Shown here piece after piece: positions 1-7,671 of a stretch of DNA of 64,000 nt. A program made the translations under genes and the position numbers. A model generated the notes under the pieces. That model made no database searches. It was not told the DNA's origin and saw only the letters and a list, made by a program, of their open reading frames with translations. The stretch comes from Pseudoalteromonas luteoviolacea. GTDB lineage: Bacteria; Pseudomonadota; Gammaproteobacteria; Enterobacterales; Alteromonadaceae. The stretch is from assembly GCF_001696455.1 (NCBI RefSeq), contig NZ_MAUJ01000008.1, forward strand, positions 126,501 through 190,500. Direction: 5' to 3'. Position 1 is the stretch's first letter. Each line of letters opens with the position of its first letter.

Positions 1-110
1 TATTTTACGCATAGTGCTAAAAATAAGCAATGCTTTTATGCGATAATTCAGGATTAATAGAGAAAATAGTTATAAAGAATTGATATAAGGAAATTTTAGG
101 AAAGAAAGAT

Positions 111-186
111 TGGAGCGGCACACGAGGTTCGAACTCGTGACCTCGACCTTGGCAAGGTCGCGCTCTACCAGCTGAGCTAGTGCCGC
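111..186 (-). tRNA. tRNA-Gly (anticodon GCC), downstream copy
   Basis: This is a 76-nt tRNA read on the minus strand. The 5' acceptor strand GCGGCAC pairs with GTGCCGC, followed by discriminator T and an encoded CCA (positions 113-111). The D-arm, the T-arm (GTTCGAAC) and an anticodon loop with GCC are all present, so it decodes glycine GGC/GGU codons. It is identical to the copy at 310-385 and lies 199 bp from it. Both copies appear to share the promoter at 523-550. Confidence 0.97.
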
Positions 187-212
187 TTCATAGGTTGCTC
201 TAATTTTTCCGC

Positions 213-262
213 TGGAGCGCGACGGGTCGCGTCTAACGTTTTAGCAGCTGAGCTAGTGCCGC
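213..262 (-). pseudogene. CCA-ended remnant of tRNA-Gly between the two intact copies
   Basis: This 50-nt segment starts with the exact first 18 or so bases of the neighbouring tRNA-Gly (acceptor strand and start of the D-arm), then diverges and ends in TCCA like the tRNA. The anticodon arm and T-arm are missing. In their place is a short GC-rich hairpin (GCGAC/GTCGC). It cannot fold as a tRNA. It looks like an internally deleted copy and would be transcribed with the tRNAs. A second, more diverged copy lies at 412-461. Confidence 0.75.
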
Positions 263-309
263 TTCATAGGTTTATTCATTATTTTATCAGTTGAATAAAA
301 CTGAAAGTT

Positions 310-385
310 TGGAGCGGCACACGAGGTTCGAACTCGTGACCTCGACCTTGGCAAGGTCGCGCTCTACCAGCTGAGCTAGTGCCGC
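310..385 (-). tRNA. tRNA-Gly (anticodon GCC), upstream copy
   Basis: This 76-nt tRNA has the same sequence as the copy at 111-186, including the encoded CCA at 312-310 and anticodon GCC. The following spacer is also duplicated: positions 386-411 are identical to 187-212. The pair therefore arose from a 199-bp tandem duplication that carries both tRNA and remnant. Confidence 0.97.
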
Positions 386-411
386 TTCATAGGTTGCTCT
401 AATTTTTCCGC

Positions 412-461
412 TGGAGCACGACAGGTCGCGTCTAACGTTTTAGCAGCCGAGCTAGTGCTAC
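412..461 (-). pseudogene. second CCA-ended tRNA-Gly remnant
   Basis: This is a diverged twin of the remnant at 213-262, offset by exactly 199 bp. The 5' end reads GTAGCAC instead of GCGGCAC, followed by a recognisable D-arm start. The middle is lost and the 3' end is TCCA. It lies between the promoter and the first intact tRNA, so it would be the first element in the transcript. The substitutions suggest it is no longer under tRNA selection. Confidence 0.65.
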
Positions 462-522
462 TTTATGCCCGCTTAGCAACTCGCTCAATAGCAACTGAGC
501 TTGTCCTTTCAAGCGGGGCAGG

Positions 523-550
523 ATTCTACAAGATACGAAAAGCTTTGCAA
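523..550 (-). promoter_or_regulatory. sigma-70 stable-RNA promoter for the tRNA-Gly array
   Basis: On the minus strand a -35 TTGCAA (550-545) and a -10 TAGAAT (528-523) are separated by 16 bp. They are followed by a GC-rich discriminator (CCTGCCCCGC). That arrangement is typical of stringently controlled rRNA/tRNA promoters. Transcription would start near 516 and run through remnant, tRNA, remnant, tRNA. Confidence 0.75.
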
Positions 551-559
551 GTACTTTTT

Positions 560-1105
560 TTAAATTTTGAAGAATTTTTGCTGATACACCTTCAATTCCA
601 TAATGGAATCTTTGATATCATCTAACGCCAAATGAGAGCTTTTCTTTTGAATATCATTCAAAAGTTCAGGTCTCCAACGTCGCGCCAGTTCTTTTATCGT
701 ACTTACATCTAAGTTGCGGTAATGAAAGTAGGCTTCTAATTCAGGCATATACTTGTGTAAAAAGCGGCGGTCTTGACCAATTGAGTTACCACACATGGGG
801 GATTTACCCGGAGGGACCCATTGTTTTAAGAAATCGAGCGTTTCTTTAACTGCATGCTCTTCATCAAAAGAGCTTGCTTTACATCGCGCAGTTAGACCAG
901 AACGACCATGTTGGTTTGTACACCATTCATCCATATTGTCCAGCAACTCATCACTCTGATGGATAGCTATTACAGGGCCTTCCGCCAACACATTGAGATC
1001 AACATCGGTGATCACGGTCGCGATTTCGAGTATTTTATCTGTTTTAGGTTCTAGCCCTGTCATCTCTAGGTCGAGCCATACCAAGTTTGATTCATGAAAA
1101 GACAT
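560..1105 (-). CDS. orn: oligoribonuclease
   Basis: This is a 181-aa DEDD-family 3'-5' exoribonuclease that degrades 2-5-nt RNA fragments, including the c-di-GMP breakdown product pGpG, in the cytoplasm. The first catalytic motif is visible as DLEMTGLE (Asp12, Glu14). The later catalytic residues fall in the NSIGQDRRFL region and the C-terminal HLALDDI segment, and the length matches the family. It is divergent from rsgA, the same arrangement as orn/rsgA in enterobacteria. The gene is usually essential and single-copy. Nothing unusual was seen. Confidence 0.97.
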   Translation of the reverse strand: MSFHESNLVWLDLEMTGLEPKTDKILEIATVITDVDLNVLAEGPVIAIHQSDELLDNMDEWCTNQHGRSGLTARCKASSFDEEHAVKETLDFLKQWVPPGKSPMCGNSIGQDRRFLHKYMPELEAYFHYRNLDVSTIKELARRWRPELLNDIQKKSSHLALDDIKDSIMELKVYQQKFFKI

Positions 1106-1279
1106 ACACTACCTTAGCGGTACTTTCCTTTAGATCCAATGCAATTAGATATATCATATTAGCTTCATCACTCGACCAAAAGCTTTTTTTTACAAAGCGG
1201 GGCAATTTTATTGAGTTATAGCCTATGAATGGCTTATACACCAATCATTCGCAATAATTCGTCTCGTGAGTTTATTGAT

Positions 1280-2332
1280 ATGGCAAAACGTAAAAAACTC
1301 AGTCATGGCCAATCCCGTAGGATTAAGGCCAACCAACAAAAGCGTTTGGCTAAAGCCAAACACAATGAAAGCCCTGAATTGCAATGGCAATCGGACAACT
1401 TAGGCCCGACAGAAAATGCGACTGTAGTTAGTCGCTTTGGTCAGCATGCTGACATCGAAACCCAAGACGGCGAAGTTTTACGCTGTAATATACGACGAAC
1501 CGCCGGCAGCTTAGTCTGTGGCGACAATGTGATATTTCGCCGTGCTAAAGTAAGTGAAGGTGACCTCGCTGGCGTTGTTGAAGCGGTAGAAGAGCGTCGC
1601 TCCCAGCTAACTCGCCCAGACTTCTACGATGGCGTCAAAGTTGTCGCGGCAAATATCGATCAGATCTTGATGGTTTCTGCCGTTGTGCCTGAATTCACCC
1701 CGCAAATTATTGATAGATATCTAGTCGCATGCGAAGACATGGGTATCGAGCCCATCCTTATCCTGAATAAAATCGATTTGCTCGATGAAGAAGGGTTAGA
1801 GTACGTCAATGACGTTCTCGATATTTATCGTGATCTCGGTTATCAAGTCTTGCTTGTCAGTAATAAGTCAAGTGAAGGTATTGAAGCTCTGAAAACCCTC
1901 TTAGTCGACAAAAACAATATCTTTGTTGGTCAATCAGGGGTAGGAAAATCAACCCTCGTTAATACTGTACTGCCAGATGCTGGCATATTAACGCAGGAAG
2001 TATCTGAAAACAGCGGCCTTGGGCAACACACGACAACGGTTTCTAAGCTCCATCACTTGCCAACAGGTGGCAACCTGATTGATAGCCCAGGGATCCGTGA
2101 ATTTGGACTCTGGCACTTAGAAGTGGAACGCGTAACTTGGTGCTTTAAAGAATTTCGAGAGTTTATTGGTGGTTGCCGATTCAGAGACTGCAAACATTTA
2201 AATGATCCCGGCTGCTTAATTTTAGAAGCGGTTGAAGAAGGTAAAATAAGTGAGCTGCGCTTTGATAGCTATCATCGAATTTTAGAATCTATGGCTGATG
2301 GCCGCGCAGGTGCGCGTGCGCCCAGAGTTTGA
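1280..2332 (+). CDS. rsgA: small ribosomal subunit biogenesis GTPase RsgA
   Basis: This is a 350-aa circularly permuted GTPase that acts in late 30S subunit maturation. The motif order is G4 (NKID, about 162-165), then G1 (GQSGVGKST, about 216-224), then G3 (DSPG, about 268). That order is diagnostic. An N-terminal OB-fold comes first, and a zinc motif follows (Cys299 to Cys312: CRFRDCKHLNDPGC). I chose ATG 1280, which gives MAKRKKLSHGQ, the usual family start. The frame is open upstream to an ATG at 1229, but that 17-aa extension is unlike the family. It precedes psd on the same strand. Confidence 0.96.
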   Translation: MAKRKKLSHGQSRRIKANQQKRLAKAKHNESPELQWQSDNLGPTENATVVSRFGQHADIETQDGEVLRCNIRRTAGSLVCGDNVIFRRAKVSEGDLAGVVEAVEERRSQLTRPDFYDGVKVVAANIDQILMVSAVVPEFTPQIIDRYLVACEDMGIEPILILNKIDLLDEEGLEYVNDVLDIYRDLGYQVLLVSNKSSEGIEALKTLLVDKNNIFVGQSGVGKSTLVNTVLPDAGILTQEVSENSGLGQHTTTVSKLHHLPTGGNLIDSPGIREFGLWHLEVERVTWCFKEFREFIGGCRFRDCKHLNDPGCLILEAVEEGKISELRFDSYHRILESMADGRAGARAPRV

Positions 2333-2422
2333 TACTATTCTTTACCGGTTTTAGATAATTACGATTAAATAAGCCAAGCGACCTCACTTAAACGCTTGGC
2401 ACATACAACTCAGGAAAATAAT

Positions 2423-3289
2423 GTGAACTTGGATAAAATCAAAATTGCATTGCAATATGCGCTCCCTAAACATGCTGTTTCACGTTTGGTTGGTAAGCTG
2501 GCGGCTGCACAAGCGGGTGCCTTAACCACTCAGTTGATTAAGCTGTTTATCAAGCAATATAAGATTGATATGAGCGAAGCACTGTATGAAGATCCCGCGC
2601 ATTATAAAACCTTTAATGAGTTTTTCACTCGCCCGCTAAAACCAGGGATACGCCCGTTAGCAAATGAAGAACATATTTTAGCTCACCCTGTAGACGGTGC
2701 CATCAGTCAACTTGGTGACGTGGTCGACGGACAAATCATCCAAGCCAAGGGGCATGACTACAGCTTACAAACACTGCTTGGTGGCAGCGAACAAGATGTT
2801 GCACCTTATCTTGGTGGTAAGTTTGCAACCATCTACCTTGCACCAAAAGACTATCATCGTATCCATATGCCTGTTGACGGTGTACTTAGAAAAATGATTT
2901 ATGTGCCGGGTGATTTATTTTCAGTCAACCCTCTCACTGCACAAAATGTCCCTAACCTGTTTGCTCGCAATGAACGTGTAGTTGCTATTTTTGATACTGA
3001 TATAGGCCCTCTTTCTATGGTTTTAGTGGGCGCAACGATCGTAGCAAGCATAGAGACCATCTGGGCAGGTACAGTGACACCACCAGCAGGTAAAGACATT
3101 TTTACCTGGAATTACCCAGCAGACGGTGACAATGCCATCAAACTGAAAAAAGGCGACGAAATGGGTCGTTTCAAGCTAGGTTCAACAGTCATCTTAGCTT
3201 GGGGTGCTGATAAAGCAGACTTTTTAGCAGACCAACAGCCTGAAACAGTCACAAGAATGGGAACGCCTTTTGCGACCATCGCAAAATAG
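2423..3289 (+). CDS. psd: phosphatidylserine decarboxylase proenzyme
   Basis: This is a 288-aa pyruvoyl enzyme that decarboxylates phosphatidylserine to phosphatidylethanolamine at the inner membrane. The self-cleavage site LGST is at about 252-255. Its serine becomes the pyruvoyl group and splits the proenzyme into beta and alpha chains. I chose the GTG at 2423 because an AGGAA ribosome-binding site sits six bases upstream and the protein then starts near NLDKIKIALQ, like relatives. A TTG at 2396 in the same frame has no such site. The gene ends just before a strong terminator at 3301-3326. Confidence 0.96.
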   Translation: MNLDKIKIALQYALPKHAVSRLVGKLAAAQAGALTTQLIKLFIKQYKIDMSEALYEDPAHYKTFNEFFTRPLKPGIRPLANEEHILAHPVDGAISQLGDVVDGQIIQAKGHDYSLQTLLGGSEQDVAPYLGGKFATIYLAPKDYHRIHMPVDGVLRKMIYVPGDLFSVNPLTAQNVPNLFARNERVVAIFDTDIGPLSMVLVGATIVASIETIWAGTVTPPAGKDIFTWNYPADGDNAIKLKKGDEMGRFKLGSTVILAWGADKADFLADQQPETVTRMGTPFATIAK

Positions 3290-3300
3290 TATTGCCAATT

Positions 3301-3326
3301 AAAAGGGCCCTTAGGGGCCCTTTTTA
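3301..3326. terminator. bidirectional Rho-independent terminator between psd and thiF
   Basis: A perfect stem GGGCCC/GGGCCC with a 4-nt loop is flanked by an A-run on the left and a T-run on the right. It can terminate psd on the plus strand and the thiamine operon on the minus strand. Confidence 0.9.
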
Positions 3327-3329
3327 ATT

Positions 3330-4085
3330 CTATTCACTACACACCGAACAGCTTGGATCTTTAGTCAGTTGAAAACGCCTTTGAGATAAAGTGAGCGCAT
3401 CAATTGTCACAAAAAAGTTTTCCCCTTGCGCTAACCCTAAAATACCATTACAAACAGCTTGGGCCTGCATAGAGCCAACAATGCCCAGTAGCGGGCTCAT
3501 AACCCCTGCATTTTGACAATTCAAAACTTCTGTACTTTGTGATGCCTCTGGAAACAAGCACGCATAGCAGGCACCTTGCTCTCGGTAGTCAAAAAAACCA
3601 AACTGGCCTTGGGTCCCTTGTGCAGCACCAGAGATCAATACTTTTCGATTTTGATAGCAATATTGATTGATCAAATAGCGGGTTGTGAAGTTGTCACTGC
3701 AGTCAACAACCCACTGCACATCAGACAGCATCGCATCGATATTCTCAGTGTTCAACCTCACGCTATTAGGCGCTAGTTCAATGTCGTTGTTAAGACTCGC
3801 GAGTACCTTTTTTGCGGCATTACTTTTCTCTTGTCCAAGGTGGTTCACTTTATACAGAATCTGTCGTTGTAAGTTCGAAAGCTCGACTTTATCATCATCA
3901 AAAAATGATAATTTGCCAACACCACTTGCCGCCAAATAGAATAACACTGGGCTCCCCAGCCCTCCGCAACCAATGACCGCAACGTGGGCGGCTTTAAGCT
4001 GTTTCTGGCCTGCTTCTGACACTTTGTCCAACAATAAGTGGCGACTGTATCTTAGCCGCTCTCTATCGCTTAGCTCTTTGTTCAT
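3330..4085 (-). CDS. thiF: ThiF-type sulfur carrier adenylyltransferase
   Basis: This is a 251-aa E1-like enzyme. It adenylates the C-terminal glycine of ThiS so that sulfur can be loaded for thiazole synthesis. The ATP-binding loop GCGGLGSP is at 39-46, followed by the DDDKVELSNLQRQILY segment typical of the ThiF/MoeB/HesA family. Zinc-binding cysteines are visible as CYAC (about 170-173) and CSVC (246-249). MoeB has the same fold. The call as ThiF rests on its place as last gene of the thi operon, where its ATG overlaps the thiDE stop by 4 nt. Confidence 0.9.
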   Translation of the reverse strand: MNKELSDRERLRYSRHLLLDKVSEAGQKQLKAAHVAVIGCGGLGSPVLFYLAASGVGKLSFFDDDKVELSNLQRQILYKVNHLGQEKSNAAKKVLASLNNDIELAPNSVRLNTENIDAMLSDVQWVVDCSDNFTTRYLINQYCYQNRKVLISGAAQGTQGQFGFFDYREQGACYACLFPEASQSTEVLNCQNAGVMSPLLGIVGSMQAQAVCNGILGLAQGENFFVTIDALTLSQRRFQLTKDPSCSVCSE

Positions 4086-5602
4086 TGTTCGCCAATAGCC
4101 TGCTTGAGTTCAATGATGGCTTGCTCTGGAGACGCAGCTTCTGTTATCGCGCGAACGACGGCTACGCTACCCACTCCTGTTTGTGCCACTTCATTGGCGC
4201 GCGACAAATCAATCCCACCAATCGCCACTGTTGGATACTGAGTTTTCATGAGAGGCACAAAGTGTTTCAACTTTTCTAACCCTTGAATTTGCCCCGTCAT
4301 GTCTTTGGTCGTTGTCGGATAAATCGCTCCGAAAGCCAAATAACTTGGGCGATAATTATGGGCACGTAGCATTTCGTAAAAGCCATGTGTCGATAGGCCT
4401 AAGCGAAGACCCGCTTTTTGAATGGCGTTCAAATCAGCCACATTCAAATCTTCTTGGCCCAAATGCACACCATACGCACCGTGTTTAATAGCTAATTGCC
4501 AGTGGTCGTTGATAAACACTCGGCCTTCATATTGTTTACCCAGTAAAACCGCTTTTTCAATGTCTTGCTCTAATGTCGGTGAAGCAGCATCTTTCACTCT
4601 CAGCTGCACGGTTTTCACCCCACTTTTTAAGCACAGCTCTACCCACGCTACTGAATCGACAACCGCATATAACCCTAAATCACCTTCGATGGGTGCAAAC
4701 CCAGCGGCGTAGTTGTAATCGTCAGGTACCATGAAATCGAGTTCATCACCCAACCAGCTGCCAGCCTCAATGACTTGTGGGTAGTCTTCTAGCTGGTGAG
4801 GAAATGCGGTATGTGCAACAGGGCCAATCCCTTCACCAAAACGAACCGCAGTTTTTAATCCCTTATTGATGTAGGCTTTACCCAAAATAAAGGCATCTTT
4901 TAACGGATAACCTTTAGACAAGCAGGCAGCAATCACCGAAGACAAGCTACAGCCCGTACCATGAGAATGCGGTGTGTTAATCGCTTCATTACCGAGCCAA
5001 TACTCTTCATCGTCATGCCAACAATAGTCAATGCAATAGCCTTTTGGATAGTCCCAATGTCCCCCCTTTATGACTATCGACTTAGCACCGAATGAACGTA
5101 ATTTTTGCCCAGCTTCTTTTACTGCATCAGGGCCGATTAAATATACACCGGTGAGTATTTGCGTTTCATGGGTATTCGGGGTGATCACATCCACGAGCGG
5201 CAACAAGTGTGTTTTTATCGCGTCAACAGTATCTTCTTCGGTTAAAGCGTCGCCACTGGTCGCAATGGCCACAGGATCATACACAACAAGGGGAGCCGTA
5301 TCCCAATGGCTTTTGTATCGCGCAATATGTTCAGCGACTAATTGGATCTGTTGCACATTAGCAAGCATGCCAATTTTGATTACTGCGGCTCGCATATCAG
5401 CCTCTAATGCCAATAATTGAGATTCTATTATCTCTGTAGATACCGCATTAATGGCCTCTACACCTAGACTATTTTGCGCAGTTAAAGCCGTGATTGCAGT
5501 ACAAGCATGTACACCAAAGCTTTGCATCGCTTTTAAATCAGCTTGAATACCCGCACCGCCACCAGAGTCAGATCCGGCAATACTCCAAACAACGTTAGAC
5601 AC
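4082..5602 (-). CDS. thiDE: fused HMP(-P) kinase / thiamine-phosphate synthase (ThiD-ThiE)
   Basis: This 506-aa fusion covers two thiamine steps: HMP to HMP-PP, then HMP-PP plus thiazole phosphate to thiamine phosphate. The N-terminal half (about 1-260) is ThiD, with AGSDSGGGAGIQAD near the start and the GTGCSLSS anion-hole motif. After a linker of about 40-50 residues, the C-terminal half (about 310-505) is ThiE, with LRVKD, GVHLGQEDL, GAIYPTTTK and AIGGID. I chose GTG 5602 because AGGAG lies five bases upstream. The open frame upstream to a TTG lacks a ribosome-binding site. It follows thiG by 17 nt. Confidence 0.93.
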   Translation of the reverse strand: MSNVVWSIAGSDSGGGAGIQADLKAMQSFGVHACTAITALTAQNSLGVEAINAVSTEIIESQLLALEADMRAAVIKIGMLANVQQIQLVAEHIARYKSHWDTAPLVVYDPVAIATSGDALTEEDTVDAIKTHLLPLVDVITPNTHETQILTGVYLIGPDAVKEAGQKLRSFGAKSIVIKGGHWDYPKGYCIDYCWHDDEEYWLGNEAINTPHSHGTGCSLSSVIAACLSKGYPLKDAFILGKAYINKGLKTAVRFGEGIGPVAHTAFPHQLEDYPQVIEAGSWLGDELDFMVPDDYNYAAGFAPIEGDLGLYAVVDSVAWVELCLKSGVKTVQLRVKDAASPTLEQDIEKAVLLGKQYEGRVFINDHWQLAIKHGAYGVHLGQEDLNVADLNAIQKAGLRLGLSTHGFYEMLRAHNYRPSYLAFGAIYPTTTKDMTGQIQGLEKLKHFVPLMKTQYPTVAIGGIDLSRANEVAQTGVGSVAVVRAITEAASPEQAIIELKQAIGEQ

Positions 5603-5619
5603 ATAGACTCCTAAAAATT

Positions 5620-6402
5620 TTAATTCTGATGCCAAAAAGGCATGCCCATAGTTGGGGTGGATGGTGCTGCAACGTCTTTTTCCGACATCGCTTGTGCCTT
5701 ATAACCCATTCGCCCCGCGGTTACCGCATGCGCAAACGCACTTGCCATCGTCACTGGATCACCAGCACCTGCTACTGCACTATTTAGCAGAACGGCATCA
5801 TAACCTAACTCTAGCGCCTGACAAGCATGAGAAGGCAATCCCAGCCCAGCATCCACTATCAAGGTTTGTTCGGGTAATCGTTCTCTAATCGTTTTCAAGT
5901 TATATGGATTGATAAGACCTTTACCAGTGCCAATTGGCGCGCCCCATGGCATCAACACTTCGCAGCCAAGGTCAGCTAAACGCTGACAGAGTACAAGGTC
6001 ATCGGTGCAATAAGGGAGCACCTTAAACCCGTCTTTCAATAAAATGTCTGTCGCCTCTAATAAACCAATTGGATCAGGCTGTAAATTATATTCATCACCG
6101 ATCAATTCCAGCTTTATCCAGTCCGTTTGAAAAACTTCACGGCACATATGTGCCAGCGTCACAACTTCCTTGACACTATGGCACCCCGCAGTGTTTGGCA
6201 GCACGCGCAAACCGGTGTCTTTAATCAATTGCCAAAAGTCTTCACCTGCGGCAACTGAGTTTTGGCGACGTAATGACACCGTTACAATATCAGCCCCAGA
6301 GCTTTGAATGGCATCTTGCATGATCTGTGGAGATGGATAAAGGGCGGAGCCAATAAGCAATCGACTATCAAAACGTTCGCCGTAAATTGTCAGCTTATCC
6401 AT
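5620..6402 (-). CDS. thiG: thiazole synthase ThiG
   Basis: This is a 260-aa TIM-barrel enzyme. It condenses 1-deoxy-D-xylulose 5-phosphate, dehydroglycine and the ThiS thiocarboxylate into the thiazole phosphate. The Schiff-base lysine is seen in DWIKLEL (Lys97). The phosphate-binding GTGKG segment and the DAGLG motif are intact. It starts directly after the thiS stop codon, so the two are probably translationally coupled. The dehydroglycine donor is probably ThiO from the same operon. Confidence 0.96.
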   Translation of the reverse strand: MDKLTIYGERFDSRLLIGSALYPSPQIMQDAIQSSGADIVTVSLRRQNSVAAGEDFWQLIKDTGLRVLPNTAGCHSVKEVVTLAHMCREVFQTDWIKLELIGDEYNLQPDPIGLLEATDILLKDGFKVLPYCTDDLVLCQRLADLGCEVLMPWGAPIGTGKGLINPYNLKTIRERLPEQTLIVDAGLGLPSHACQALELGYDAVLLNSAVAGAGDPVTMASAFAHAVTAGRMGYKAQAMSEKDVAAPSTPTMGMPFWHQN

Positions 6403-6600
6403 TTAACCCCCTTGAATTGGAGACAACACTTCGACGCTATCCCCATTCTCAGGCTTGGTTTCAGGCAAGCGCCCCGCAGGCACAAATTGCCCATTCAGGG
6501 CAACTGCAAATGGCGGTTTAGCCCCTTTGCTAGTGATGATTTGCTGTAATGATAAATGGGCATCCACTTGGATGTCTTCACCATTGTAAATTAAATTCAT
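6403..6600 (-). CDS. thiS: sulfur carrier protein ThiS
   Basis: This 65-aa ubiquitin-like protein carries sulfur as a C-terminal thiocarboxylate. It ends in the required Gly-Gly (SPIQGG). FAVALNG and the VEVLSPIQGG tail match the family. Its ATG overlaps the thiO stop in an ATGA junction, and its stop touches the thiG start. Confidence 0.95.
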   Translation of the reverse strand: MNLIYNGEDIQVDAHLSLQQIITSKGAKPPFAVALNGQFVPAGRLPETKPENGDSVEVLSPIQGG

Positions 6601-7619
6601 AATAGACCCTCACAAAGTGCTTGCTGGACGACAACCGGCGCGAGCAGATAGCCATGCCTATATAATCCATTGATTGCAATCACGTTGTCTTTTTTCTCAA
6701 TACGCGGATGGTTATCAACAAAAGCGGGACGCAGCCCAGCGTTCAAGGACAATACCCGACCTTCGGCAAACCCGCAATGAACCGTGTAAGCAGCTGACAG
6801 TAACTCTAATGTTGAACGTACGGTAATATCTGCATCGTCTTGAGATTCAATTTCAGTTGCACCGATAACAAATTGGTGATTTGGTTTAGGCGCAATATAA
6901 ATAGGGTATCTTGGATGCATTAATCTAACTGGGCGTTGCAAAGAGACTTCGGGCGCATAGATGCGCGCCACTTCCCCACGCACACCACGCAATTGGGCAT
7001 TGTCCACTTTCGCTCCAACGCCTCTGCTATCAATAATCCAGTCGTAAGCTTGATTATCGACACAGCCATTAGCAACAACCGCTTCACAACCATAGTTAAA
7101 CTGCACACCGCGGCGTTTCAAGGTGTCATAGCTGGCTTTAAAAAAACCCAAGTTATCAAGCTGTCCTTCACAGGGTAGATATAAACCATGTGTAAAACGG
7201 CCACTCAGATCGGGTTCTAGCTCAGCAATCATTCGTCGATCTGCACTGAGTGGGTGATGGCCATCAAGCGGTTTCAAACGTTGTTCAAAACTTCTTAAAT
7301 CTCCGCGATCTTGTTGGTGAGCGACAATCAAACTCCCTGCCTGCTGAAAGAACACGTCTGCATCAAGTTTTGCCAATAGCTTTGGCCACATCGCAATCGC
7401 TTCTAGCCCTTGCTGTGCCAATACTTGTGAACAGATAACCGACTCGGCCAATGGTGCTAACATTGCCGCAGCTAACATACCCGCGCCGGTCTGTGCATCT
7501 TGTCGGTCTTTCTCAAAGACTGTGATGTCATAGCGATCCATTAGCTCTAACGCAGCGATCCGACCAATTAAACCAAACCCGACGATAGCCACACGCGGTT
7601 TTTTACCAAGTTCTGACAT
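6597..7619 (-). CDS. thiO: FAD-dependent glycine oxidase ThiO
   Basis: This is a 340-aa DAO-family flavoprotein that oxidises glycine to the imine used by ThiG. The dinucleotide-binding GxGxxG motif is at 14-19 (VGFGLIGR). The C-terminal NGLYRHGYLLAP is typical of ThiO. It is the first gene after the thiC terminator, with AGGG upstream of its ATG. Its presence explains why no ThiH gene is seen here: ThiO uses oxygen, ThiH is a radical-SAM enzyme. Confidence 0.93.
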   Translation of the reverse strand: MSELGKKPRVAIVGFGLIGRIAALELMDRYDITVFEKDRQDAQTGAGMLAAAMLAPLAESVICSQVLAQQGLEAIAMWPKLLAKLDADVFFQQAGSLIVAHQQDRGDLRSFEQRLKPLDGHHPLSADRRMIAELEPDLSGRFTHGLYLPCEGQLDNLGFFKASYDTLKRRGVQFNYGCEAVVANGCVDNQAYDWIIDSRGVGAKVDNAQLRGVRGEVARIYAPEVSLQRPVRLMHPRYPIYIAPKPNHQFVIGATEIESQDDADITVRSTLELLSAAYTVHCGFAEGRVLSLNAGLRPAFVDNHPRIEKKDNVIAINGLYRHGYLLAPVVVQQALCEGLL

Positions 7620-7629
7620 GAGATACCCT

Positions 7630-7663
7630 AAAAAAAAACACCATTTGCGTTAGCAAATGGTGT
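7630..7663 (-). terminator. Rho-independent terminator between thiC and thiO
   Basis: An 11-bp perfect stem (ACACCATTTGC/GCAAATGGTGT) with a GTTA loop is followed on the minus strand by a run of nine T. It would stop most thiC transcripts before thiO. The downstream genes then depend on read-through or on a separate promoter, which would set ThiC above the thiazole enzymes. Confidence 0.9.
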
Positions 7664-7671
7664 GAACTGGA

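Noticed and set aside
2396..2422. TTG start of psd at 2396
   Set aside because: No ribosome-binding site there, while GTG 2423 has AGGAA at good spacing and gives the usual N-terminus.
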